Shown one piece after another: positions 38,545-51,041 of a DNA stretch of 64,000 bases. Both the position numbers and the translations under genes were made by a program. The notes below the pieces were generated by a model. It ran no database searches. It was not told the DNA's origin and was given only the letters and a program-made list of their open reading frames with translations. The DNA comes from Auanema rhodensis (lineage: Eukaryota; Nematoda; Chromadorea; Rhabditida; Rhabditidae): contig OZ059897.1 of the NCBI GenBank assembly GCA_964057225.1, forward strand, positions 22,816,001-22,880,000, in the 5' to 3' direction. The number at the start of each line of letters is the position of its first letter. Position 1 is the stretch's first letter.

Positions 38545-39600
38545 TAATGAGCATAAATTAAAGTTCACGTAAATTTCAAAGTCATGGTTACCATGAACTA
38601 ATATCAATAAAAATTTGTTTTTAGACTAATATGGACATGGGGAATCTAATATTGGAAACCGCATCTCTTTATCTTTCACGTGAAGCGAGTTACATACCAA
38701 GTGCACATCACGTGTACATTTAATTAGCATAAATTAAAGTTCACGTAAATTTCAAAGTCATGGTTACCATGAAGCAATATCAATAAAAATTTGTTTTTAG
38801 ACTAATATGGACATGGGGAATCTAATTTTGAAAACCGCATCTCTTTATCTTTCACGTGAAGCGAGTTACATACCAAGTGCACATCACGTGTACATTTAAT
38901 TAGCATAAATTAAAGTTCACGTAAATTTCAAAGTCATGGTTACCATGAACCAATATCAATAAAAATTTGTTTTAAGACTAATATGGACATGGGGAATCTA
39001 ATTTTGAAAACCGCATCTCTTTATCTTTCACGTGAAGCGAGTTACATACCAAGTGCACATCACGTGTACATTTAATTAGCATAAATTAAAGTTCACGTAA
39101 ATTTCAAAGTCATGGTTACCATGAACCAATATCAATAAAAATTTGTTTTTAGACTAATATGGACATGGGGAATCTAATTTTGAAAACCGCATCTCTTTAT
39201 ATTTCACGTGAAGCGAGTTACATACCAAGTGCACATCACGTGTACATTTAATTAGCATAAATTAAAGTTCACGTAAATTTCAAAGTCATGGTTACCATGA
39301 ACCAATATCAATAAAAATTTGTTTTTAGACTAATATGGACATGGGGAATCTAATTTTGAAAACCGCATCTCTTTATCTTTCACGTGAAGCGAGTTACATA
39401 CCAAGTGCACATCACGTGTACATTTAATTAGCATAAATTAAATGTCACGTAAATTTCAAAGTCATGGTTACCATGAACTAATATCAATAAAAATTTGTTT
39501 TTAGACTAATATGGACATGGGGAATCTAATATTGGAAACCGCATCTCTTTATCTTTCACGTGAAGCGAGTTACATACCAAGTGCACATCACGTGTACATT
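38545..39600 (+). repeat. Displaced fragment of higher-order repeat B (6 monomers)
   Basis: Copies 220-225 carry AATATTGGA (38651), GAAGC, GTTTTAAG, TTATATTTC (39201), a plain copy and AAATGTCAC (39436 region) in the B order, 21 monomers after B5. It is bounded on both sides by domain V type copies. The first and last monomers both combine GAACTAAT with AATATTGGA, a combination not seen in B1-B5, so the edges are chimeric. A further AAATGTCAC copy lies at 39953-40128. Confidence 0.85.
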
Positions 39601-40304
39601 TAATTAGCATAAATTAAAGTTCACGTAAATTTCAAAGTCATGGTTACCATGAACCAATATCAATAAAAATTTGTTTTTAGACTAATATGGACATGGGGAA
39701 TCTAATTTTGAAAACCGCATCTCTTTATCTTTCACGTGAAGCGAGTTACATACCAAGTGCACATCACGTGTACATTTAATTAGCATAAATTAAAGTTCAC
39801 GTAAATTTCAAAGTCATGGTTACCATGAACCAATATCAATAAAAATTTGTTTTTAGACTAATATGGACATGGGGAATCTAATTTTGAAAACCGCATCTCT
39901 TTATCTTTCACGTGAAGCGAGTTACATACCAAGTGCACATCACGTGTACATTTAATTAGCATAAATTAAATGTCACGTAAATTTCAAAGTCATGGTTACC
40001 ATGAACCAATATCAATAAAAATTTGTTTTTAGACTAATATGGACATGGGGAATCTAATTTTGAAAACCGCATCTCTTTATCTTTCACGTGAAGCGAGTTA
40101 CATACCAAGTGCACATCACGTGTACATTTAATTAGCATAAATTAAAGTTCACGTAAATTTCAAAGTCATGGTTACCATGCACCAATATCAATAAAAATTT
40201 GTTTTTAGACTAATATGAACATGGGGAATCTAATTTTGAAAACCGCATCTCTTTATCTTTCACGTGAAGCGAGTTACATACCAAGTGCACATCACGTGTA
40301 CATT

Positions 40305-41712
40305 TAATTAGCATAAATTAAAGTTCACGTAAATTTCAAAGTCATGGTTACCATGAACCAATATCAATAAAAATTTGTTTTTAGACTAATATGGACATGT
40401 GGAATCTAATTTTGAAAACCGCATCTCTTTATCTTTCACGTGAAGCGACTTACATACCAAGTGCACATCACGTGTACATTTAATTAGCATAAATTAAAGT
40501 TCACGTAAATTTCAAAGTCATGGTTACCATGCACCAATATCAATAAAAATTTGTTTTTAGACTAATATGGACATGGGGAATCTAATTTTGAAAACCGCAT
40601 CTCTTTATCTTTCACGTGAAGCGAGTTACATACCAAGTGCACATCACGTGTACATTTAATTAGCATAAATTTAAGTTCACGTAAATTTCAAAGTCATGGT
40701 TACCATGAACCAATATCAATAAAAATTTGTTTTTAGACTAATATGGACATGGGGAATCTAATTTTGAAAACCGCATCTCTTTATCTTTCACATGAAGCGA
40801 GTTACATACCAAGTGCACATCACGTGTACATTTAATTAGCATAAATTAAAGTTCACGTAAATTTCAAAGTCATGGTTACCATGAAGCAATATCAATAAAA
40901 ATTTGTTTTTAGACTAATATGGACATGGGGAATCTAATTTTGAAAACCGCATCTTTTTATCTTTCACGTGAAGCGAGTTACATACCAAGTGCACATCACG
41001 TGTACATTTAATTAGCATAAATTAAAGTTCACGTAAATTTCAAAGTCATGGTTACCATGAACCAATATCAATAAAAATTTGTTTTTAGACTAATATGGAC
41101 ATGTGGAATCTAATTTTGAAAACCGCATCTCTTTATCTTTCACGTGAAGCGACTTACATACCAAGTGCACATCACGTGTACATTTAATTAGCATAAATTA
41201 AAGTTCACGTAAATTTCAAAGTCATGGTTACCATGCACCAATATCAATAAAAATTTGTTTTTAGACTAATATGGACATGGGGAATCTAATTTTGAAAACC
41301 GCATCTCTTTATCTTTCACGTGAAGCGAGTTACATACCAAGTGCACATCACGTGTACATTTAATTAGCATAAATTAAAGTTCACGTAAATTTCAAAGTCA
41401 TGGTTACCATGAACCAATATCAATAAAAATTTGTTTTTAGACTAATATGGACATGGGGAATCTAATTTTGAAAACCGCATCTCTTTATCTTTCACATGAA
41501 GCGAGTTACATACCAAGTGCACATCACGTGTACATTTAATTAGCATAAATTAAAGTTCACGTAAATTTCAAAGTCATGGTTACCATGAAGCAATATCAAT
41601 AAAAATTTGTTTTTAGACTAATATGGACATGGGGAATCTAATTTTGAAAACCGCATCTTTTTATCTTTCACGTGAAGCGAGTTACATACCAAGTGCACAT
41701 CACGTGTACATT
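40305..41712 (+). repeat. Tandem four-monomer duplication (704 bp x 2)
   Basis: Copies 230-233 and 234-237. CATGTGGAA (T at 40400 and 41104) and GCGACTTAC (C at 40449 and 41153) are each 704 bp apart. Each is followed by a GCACC copy, a CACATG copy and a GAAGC/CTTTTTATC copy. The first block has a private p16 T (40671) not copied into the second. Confidence 0.9.
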
Positions 41713-42768
41713 TAATTAGCATAAATTAAAGTTCACGTAAATTTCAAAGTCATGGTTACCATGCACCAATATCAATAAAAATTTGTTTTTAGACTAATAT
41801 GGACATGGGGAATCTAATTTTGAAAACCGTATCTCTTCATCTTTTACGTGAAGCGAGTTACATACCAAGTGCACATCACGTGTACATTTAATGAGCATAA
41901 ATTAAAGTTCACGTAAATTTCAAAGTCATGGTTACCATGAACTAATATCAATAAAAATTTGTTTTTAGACTAATATGGACATGGGGAATCTAATTTTGAA
42001 AACCGCATCTCTTTATCTTTCACGTGAAGCGAGTTACATACCAAGTGCACATCACGTGTACATTTAATTAGCATAAATTAAAGTTCACGTAAATTTCAAA
42101 GTCATGGTTACCATGAACCAATATCAATAAAAATGTGTTTTAAGACTAATATGGACATGGGGAATCTAATTTTGAAAACCGCATCTCTTTATCTTTCACG
42201 TGAAGCGAGTTACATACCAAGTGCACATCACGTGTACATTTAATTAGCATAAATTAAAGTTCACGTAAATTTCAAAGTCATGGTTACCATGAACCAATAT
42301 CAATAAAAATTTGTTTTTAGACTAATATGGACATGGGGAATCTAATTTTGAAAACCGCATCTCTTCATCTTTTACGTGAAGCGAGTTACATACCAAGTGC
42401 ACATCACGTGTACATTTAATGAGCATAAATTAAAGTTCACGTAAATTTCAAAGTCATGGTTACCATGAACTAATATCAATAAAAATTTGTTTTTAGACTA
42501 ATATGGACATGGGGAATCTAATTTTGAAAACCGCATCTCTTTATCTTTCACGTGAAGCGAGTTACATACCAAGTGCACATCACGTGTACATTTAATTAGC
42601 ATAAATTAAAGTTCACGTAAATTTCAAAGTCATGGTTACCATGAACCAATATCAATAAAAATTTGTTTTAAGACTAATATGGACATGGGGAATCTAATTT
42701 TGAAAACCGCATCTCTTTATCTTTCACGTGAAGCGAGTTACATACCAAGTGCACATCACGTGTACATT
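41713..42768 (+). repeat. Tandem three-monomer duplication (528 bp x 2)
   Basis: Copies 238-240 and 241-243. Each block is TTCATCTTTTACG, then p5 G with GAACTAAT, then GTTTTAAG. The first block has private ACCGTATC (p118 T) and AAAATGTG; its first copy is GCACC while that of the second block is GAACC, so the blocks are not identical. Confidence 0.82.
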
Positions 42769-44528
42769 TAATTAGCATAAATTAAAGTTCACGTAAATTT
42801 CAAAGTCATGGTTACCATGAACCAATATCAATAAAAATTTGTTTTTAGACTAATATGGACATGGGGAATCTAATTTTGAAAACCGCATCTCTTTATCTTT
42901 CACGTGAAGCGAGTTACATACCAAGTGCACATTACGTGTACATTTAATTAGCATAAATTAAAGTTCACGTAAATTTCAAAGTCATGGTTACCATGCACCA
43001 ATATCAATAAAAATTTGTTTTTAGACTAATATGGACATGGGGAATCTAATTTTGAAAACCGCATCTCTTTATCTTTCACGTGAAGCGAGTTACATACCAA
43101 GTGCACATCACGTGTACATTTAATTAGCATAAATTAAAGTTCACGTAAATTTCAAAGTCATGGTTACCATGAACCAATATCAATAAAAATTTGTTTTTAG
43201 ACTAATATGGACATGGGGAATCTAATTTTGAAAACCGCATCTCTTTTTCTTTCACGTGAAGCGAGTTACATACCAAGTGCACATCACGTGTACATTTAAT
43301 TAGCATAAATTAAAGTTCACGTAAATTTCAAAGTCATGGTTACCATGAACCAATATCAATAAAAATTTGTTTTTAGACTAATATGGACATGGGGAATCTA
43401 ATTTTGAAAACCGCATCTCTTTATCTTTCACGTGAAGCGAGTTACATACCAAGTGCACATCACGTGTACATTTAATTAGCATAAATTAAAGTTCACGTAA
43501 ATTTCAAAGTCATGGTTACCATGAACCAATATCAATAAAAATTTGTTTTTAGACTAATATGGACATGGGGAATCTAATTTTGAAAACCGCATCTCTTTAT
43601 CTTTCACGTGAAGCGAGTTACATACCAAGTGCACATCACGTGTACATTTAATTAGCATAAATTAAAGTTCACGTAAATTTCAAAGTCATGGTTACCATGA
43701 ACCAATATCAATAAAAATTTGTTTTTAGACTAATATGGACATGGGGAATCTAATTTTGAAAACCGCATCTCTTTATCTTTCACGTGAAGCGAGTTACATA
43801 CCAAGTGCACATTACGTGTACATTTAATTAGCATAAATTAAAGTTCACGTAAATTTCAAAGTCATGGTTACCATGCACCAATATCAATAAAAATTTGTTT
43901 TTAGACTAATATGGACATGGGGAATCTAATTTTGAAAACCGCATCTCTTTATCTTTCACGTGAAGCGAGTTACATACCAAGTGCACATCACGTGTACATT
44001 TAATTAGCATAAATTAAAGTTCACGTAAATTTCAAAGTCATGGTTACCATGAACCAATATCAATAAAAATTTGTTTTTAGACTAATATGGACATGGGGAA
44101 TCTAATTTTGAAAACCGCATCTCTTTTTCTTTCACGTGAAGCGAGTTACATACCAAGTGCACATCACGTGTACATTTAATTAGCATAAATTAAAGTTCAC
44201 GTAAATTTCAAAGTCATGGTTACCATGAACCAATATCAATAAAAATTTGTTTTTAGACTAATATGGACATGGGGAATCTAATTTTGAAAACCGCATCTCT
44301 TTATCTTTCACGTGAAGCGAGTTACATACCAAGTGCACATCACGTGTACATTTAATTAGCATAAATTAAAGTTCACGTAAATTTCAAAGTCATGGTTACC
44401 ATGAACCAATATCAATAAAAATTTGTTTTTAGACTAATATGGACATGGGGAATCTAATTTTGAAAACCACATCTCTTTATCTTTCACGTGAAGCGAGTTA
44501 CATACCAAGTGCACATCACGTGTACATT
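42769..44528 (+). repeat. Tandem five-monomer duplication (880 bp x 2)
   Basis: Copies 244-248 and 249-253. CACATTACG (p165 T) at 42933 and 43813 and CTCTTTTTCT (p127 T) at about 43247 and 44127 are each 880 bp apart, with the p52 A/C pattern between them also matching. The only difference I noticed is AACCACATC near 44468, a CpG to CpA change in the second block. Confidence 0.9.
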
Positions 44529-44705
44529 TAATTAGCATAAATTAAAGTTCACGTAAATTTCAAAGTCATGGTTACCATGAACCAATATCAATAAAAATTT
44601 GTTTTTAGACTAATATGGACATTGGGGAATCTAATTTTGAAAACCGCATCTCTTTATCTTTCACGTGAAGCGAGTTACATACCAAGTGCACATCACGTGT
44701 ACATT
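44529..44705 (+). repeat. 177-bp monomer with a one-base insertion
   Basis: GACATTGGGGAAT replaces GACATGGGGAAT, with an extra T at 44622-44623. It is the only insertion I found in 364 copies, and no other copy shares it. All downstream copies are shifted by one base until the deletion at about 58171. Confidence 0.92.
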
Positions 44706-47700
44706 TAATTAGCATAAATTAAAGTTCACGTAAATTTCAAAGTCATGGTTACCATGCACCAATATCAATAAAAATTTGTTTTTAGACTAATATGGACATG
44801 GGGAATCTAATTTTGAAAACCGCATCTCTTTATCTTTCACGTGAAGCGAGTTACATACCAAGTGCACATCACGTGTACATTTAATTAGCATAAATTAAAG
44901 TTCACGTAAATTTCAAAGTCATGGTTACCATGAACCAATATCAATAAAAATTTGTTTTTAGACTAATATGGACATGGGGAATCTAATTTTGAAAACCGCA
45001 TCTCTTTATCTTTCACATGAAGCGAGTTACATACCAAGTGCACATCACGTGTACATTTAATTAGCATAAATTAAAGTTCACGTAAATTTCAAAGTCATGG
45101 TTACCATGAAGCAATATCAATAAAAATTTGTTTTTAGACTAATATGGACATGGGGAATCTAATTTTGAAAACCGCATCTTTTTATCTTTCACGTGAAGCG
45201 AGTTACATACCAAGTGCACATCACGTGTACATTTAATTAGCATAAATTAAAGTTCACGTAAATTTCAAAGTCATGGTTACCATGAACCAATATCAATAAA
45301 AATTTGTTTTTAGACTAATATGGACATGGGGAATCTAATTTTGAAAACCGCATCTCTTTATCTTTCACGTGAAGCGAGTTACATACCAAGTGCACATTAC
45401 GTGTACATTTAATTAGCATAAATTAAAGTTCACGTAAATTTCAAAGTCATGGTTACCATGCACCAATATCAATAAAAATTTGTTTTTAGACTAATATGGA
45501 CATGGGGAATCTAATTTTGAAAACCGCATCTCTTTATCTCTCACGTGAAGCGAGTTACATACCAAGTGCACATCACGTGTACATTTAATTAGCATAAATT
45601 AAAGTTCACGTAAATTTCAAAGTCATGGTTACCATGAACCAATATCAATAAAAATTTGTTTTTAGACTAATATGGACATGGGGAATCTAATTTTGAAAAC
45701 CGCATCTCTTTATCTTTCACGTGAAGCGAGTTACATACCAAGTGCACATCACGTGTACATTTAATTAGCATAAATTAAAGTTCACGTAAATTTCAAAGTC
45801 ATGGTTACCATGAACCAATATCAATAAAAATTTGTTTTTAGACTAATATGGACATGGGGAATCTAATTTTGAAAACCGCATCTCTTTATCTTTCACGTGA
45901 AGCGAGTTACATACCAAGTGCACATCACGTGTACATTTAATTAGCATAAATTAAAGTTCACGTAAATTTCAAAGTCATGGTTACCATGAACCAATATCAA
46001 TAAAAATTTGTTTTTAGACTAATATGGACATGGGGAATCTAATTCTGAAAACCGCATCTCTTCATCTTTCACGTGAAGCGAGTTACATACCAAGTGCACA
46101 TCACGTGTACATTTAATTAGCATAAATTAAAGTTCACGTAAATTTCAAAGTCATGGTTACCATGAACCAATATCAATAAAAATTTGTTTTTAGACTAATA
46201 TGGACATGGGGAATCTAATTTTGAAAACCGCATCTCTTTATCTTTCACGTGAAGCGAGTTACATACCAAGTGCACATCACGTGTACATTTAATTAGCATA
46301 AATTAAAGTTCACGTAAATTTCAAAGTCATGGTTACCATGAAGCAATATCAATAAAAATTTGTTTTTAGACTAATATGGACATGGGGAATCTAATTTTGA
46401 AAACCGCATCTTTTTATCTTTCACGTGAAGCGAGTTACATACCAAGTGCACATCACGTGTACATTTAATTAGCATAAATTAAAGTTCACGTAAATTTCAA
46501 AGTCATGGTTACCATGAACCAATATCAATAAAAATTTGTTTTTAAACTAATATGGACATGGGGAATCTAATTTTGAAAACCGCATCTCTTTATCTTTCAC
46601 GTGAAGCGAGTTACATACCAAGTGCACATCACGTGTACATTTAATTAGCATAAATTAAAGTTCACGTAAATTTCAAAGTCATGGTTACCATGCACCAATA
46701 TCAATAAAAATTTGTTTTTAGACTAATATGGACATGGGGAATCTAATTTTGAAAACCGCATCTCTTTATCTTTCACGTGAAGCGAGTTACATACCAAGTG
46801 CACATCACGTGTACATTTAATTAGCATAAATTAAAGTTCACGTAAATTTCAAAGTCATGGTTACCATGAACCAATATCAATAAAAATTTGTTTTTAGACT
46901 AATATGGACATGAGGAATCTAATTTTGAAAACCGCATCTCTTTATCTTTCACATGAAGCGAGTTACATACCAAGTGCACATCACGTGTACATTTAATTAG
47001 CATAAATTAAAGTTCACGTAAATTTCAAAGTCATGGTTACCATGAAGCAATATCAATAAAAATTTGTTTTTAGACTAATATGGACATGGGGAATCTAATT
47101 TTAAAAACCGCATATTTTTATCTTTCACGTGAAGCGAGTTACATACCAAGTGCACATCACGTGTACATTTAATTAGCATAAATTAAAGTTCACGTAAATT
47201 TCAAAGTCATGGTTACCATGAACCAATATCAATAAAAATTTGTTTTTAGACTAATATGGACATGGGGAATCTAATTTTGAAAACCGCATCTCTTTATCTT
47301 TCACGTGAAGCGAGTTACATACCAAGTGCACATCACGTGTACATTTAATTAGCATAAATTAAAGTTCACGTAAATTTCAAAGTCATGGTTAACATGCACC
47401 AATATCAATAAAAATTTGTTTTTAGACTAATATGGACATGTGGAATCTAATTTTGAAAACCGCATCTCTTTATCTTTCACGTGAAGCGAGTTACATACCT
47501 AGTGCACATCACGTGTATATTTAATTAGCATAAATTAAAGTTCACGTAAATTTCAAAGTCATGGTTACCATGCACCAATATCAATAAAAATTTGTTTTTA
47601 GACTAATATGGACATGGGGAATCTAATTTTGAAAACCGCATCTCTTTATCTTTCACGTGAAGCGAGTTACATACCAAGTGCACATCACGTGTACATTTAA

Positions 47701-48225
47701 TTAGCATAAATTAAAGTTCACGTAAATTTCAAAGTCATGGTTACCATGAACCAATATCAATAAAAATTTGTTTTTAGACTAATATGGACATGGGGAATCT
47801 AATTTTGAAAACCGCATCTCTTTATCTTTCACATGAAGCGAGTTACATACCAAGTGCACATCACGTGTACATTTAATTAGCATAAATTAAAGTTCACGTA
47901 AATTTCAAAGTCATGGTTACCATGAAGCAATATCAATAAAAATTTGTTTTTAGACTAATATGGACATGGGGAATCTAATTTTGAAAACCGCATCTTTTTA
48001 TCTTTCACGTGAAGCGAGTTACATACCAAGTGCACATCACGTGTACATTTAATTAGCATAAATTAAAGTTCACGTAAATTTCAAAGTCATGGTTACCATG
48101 AAGCAATATCAATAAAAATTTGTTTTTAGACTAATATGGACATGGGGAATCTAATTTTGAAAACCGCATCTTTTTATCTTTCACGTGAAGCGAGTTACAT
48201 ACCAAGTGCACATCACGTGTACATT

Positions 48226-51041
48226 TAATTAGCATAAATTAAAGTTCACGTAAATTTCAAAGTCATGGTTACCATGCACCAATATCAATAAAAATTTGTT
48301 TTTAGACTAATATGGACATGGGGAATCTAATTTTGAAAACCGCATCTTTTTATCTTTCACGTGAAGCGAGTTACATACCAAGTGCACATCACGTGTACAT
48401 TTAATTAGCATAAATTAAAGTTCACGTAAATTTCAAAGTCATGGTTACCATGAACCAATATCAATAAAAATTTGTTTTTAGACTAATATGGACATGGGGA
48501 ATCTAATTTTGAAAACCGCATCTCTTTATCTTTCACATGAAGCGAGTTACATACCAAGTGCACATCACGTGTACATTTAATTAGCATAAATTAAAGTTCA
48601 CGTAAATTTCAAAGTCATGGTTACCATGCACCAATATCAATAAAAATTTGTTTTTAGACTAATATGGACATGGGGAATCTAATTTTGAAAACCGCATCTC
48701 TTTATCTTTCACGTGAAGCGAGTTACATACCAAGTGCACATCACGTGTACATTTAATTAGCATAAATTAAAGTTCACGTAAATTTCAAAGTCATGGTTAC
48801 CATGAACCAATATCAATAAAAATTTGTTTTTAGACTAATATGGACATGGGGAATCTAATTTTGAAAACCGCATCTCTTTATCTTTCACATGAAGCGAGTT
48901 ACATACCAAGTGCACATCACGTGTACATTTAATTAGCATAAATTAAAGTTCACGTAAATTTCAAAGTCATGGTTACCATGAAGCAATATCAATAAAAATT
49001 TGTTTTTAGACTAATATGGACATGGGGAATCTAATTTTGAAAACCGCATCTTTTTATCTTTCACGTGAAGCGAGTTACATACCAAGTGCACATCACGTGT
49101 ACATTTAATTAGCATAAATTAAAGTTCACGTAAATTTCAAAGTCATGGTTACCATGCACCAATATCAATAAAAATTTGTTTTTAGACTAATATGGACATG
49201 GGGAATCTAATTTTGAAAACCGCATCTCTTCATCTTTTACGTGAAGCGAGTTACATACCAAGTGCACATCACGTGTACATTTAATGAGCATAAATTAAAG
49301 TTCACGTAAATTTCAAAGTCATGGTTACCATGAACCAATATCAATAAAAATTTGTTTTTAGACTAATATGGACATGGGGAATCTAATTTTGAAAACCGCA
49401 TCTTTTTATCTTTCACGTGAAGCGAGTTACATACCAAGTGCACATCACGTGTACATTTAATTAGCATAAGTTAAAGTTCACGTAAATTTCAAAGTCATGG
49501 TTACCATGCACCAATATCAATAAAAATTTGTTTTTAGACTAATATGGACATGGGGAATCTAATTTTGAAAACCGCATCTTTTTATCTTTCACGTGAAGCG
49601 AGTTACATACCAAGTGCACATCACGTGTACATTTAATTAGCATAAATTAAAGTTCACGTAAATTTCAAAGTCATGGTTACCATGCACCAATATCAATAAA
49701 AATTTGTTTTTAGACTAATATGGACATGGGGAATCTAATTTTGAAAACCGCATCTTTTTATCTTTCACGTGAAGCGAGTTACATACCAAGTGCACATCAC
49801 GTGTACATTTAATTAGCATAAATTAAAGTTCACGTAAATTTCAAAGTCATGGTTACCATGAACCAATATCAATAAAAATTTGTTTTTAGACTAATATGGA
49901 CATGGGGAATCTAATTTTGAAAACCGCATCTCTTTATCTTTCACATGAAGCGAGTTACATACCAAGTGCACATCACGTGTACATTTAATTAGCATAAATT
50001 AAAGTTCACGTAAATTTCAAAGTCATGGTTACCATGCACCAATATCAATAAAAATTTGTTTTTAGACTAATATGGACATGGGGAATCTAATTTTGAAAAC
50101 CGCATCTCTTTATCTTTCACGTGAAGCGAGTTACATACCAAGTGCACATCACGTGTACATTTAATTAGCATAAATTAAAGTTCACGTAAATTTCAAAGTC
50201 ATGGTTACCATGAACCAATATCAATAAAAATTTGTTTTTAGACTAATATGGACATGGGGAATCTAATTTTGAAAACCGCATCTCTTTATCTTTCACATGA
50301 AGCGAGTTACATACCAAGTGCACATCACGTGTACATTTAATTAGCATAAATTAAAGTTCACGTAAATTTCAAAGTCATGGTTACCATGAAGCAATATCAA
50401 TAAAAATTTGTTTTTAGACTAATATGGACATGGGGAATCTAATTTTGAAAACCGCATCTTTTTATCTTTCACGTGAAGCGAGTTACATACCAAGTGCACA
50501 TCACGTGTACATTTAATTAGCATAAATTAAAGTTCACGTAAATTTCAAAGTCATGGTTACCATGCACCAATATCAATAAAAATTTGTTTTTAGACTAATA
50601 TGGACATGGGGAATCTAATTTTGAAAACCGCATCTCTTCATCTTTTACGTGAAGCGAGTTACATACCAAGTGCACATCACGTGTACATTTAATGAGCATA
50701 AATTAAAGTTCACGTAAATTTCAAAGTCATGGTTACCATGAACCAATATCAATAAAAATTTGTTTTTAGACTAATATGGACATGGGGAATCTAATTTTGA
50801 AAACCGCATCTTTTTATCTTTCACGTGAAGCGAGTTACATACCAAGTGCACATCACGTGTACATTTAATTAGCATAAGTTAAAGTTCACGTAAATTTCAA
50901 AGTCATGGTTACCATGCACCAATATCAATAAAAATTTGTTTTTAGACTAATATGGACATGGGGAATCTAATTTTGAAAACCGCATCTCTTCATCTTTCAC
51001 GTGAAGCGAGTTACATACCAAGTGCACATCACGTGTACATT
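48226..51041 (+). repeat. Tandem eight-monomer duplication (1408 bp x 2)
   Basis: Copies 275-282 and 283-290 match in order: GCACC/CTTTTTATC; CACATG; GCACC; CACATG; GAAGC/CTTTTTATC; TTCATCTTTTACG (49231 and 50639); p5 G/CTTTTTATC; and GCATAAGTT (p13 G at 49470 and 50878). All paired markers are 1408 bp apart. The final monomer diverges in its 3' half (CTTTTTATC in the first block, CTCTTCATC in the second), consistent with an exchange point inside that monomer. Confidence 0.9.

Larger units (their letters stand above)
35905..44705 (+). repeat. Variant domain V, first part (copies 205-254)
   Basis: From here the common variants are CACATG (p136 A), GAAGC with CTTTTTATC (p54 G plus p123 T), and TTCATCTTTTACG followed by TTAATGAGC (p126 C, p133 T, then p5 G in the next copy). 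The pair p136 A copy followed by p54 G/p123 T copy acts as a two-monomer module and recurs roughly seventeen times up to the window end. The part also contains several short duplications of three to five monomers and a fragment of unit B. No unique sequence or gene is present. Copy 254 is 177 bp. Confidence 0.88.
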
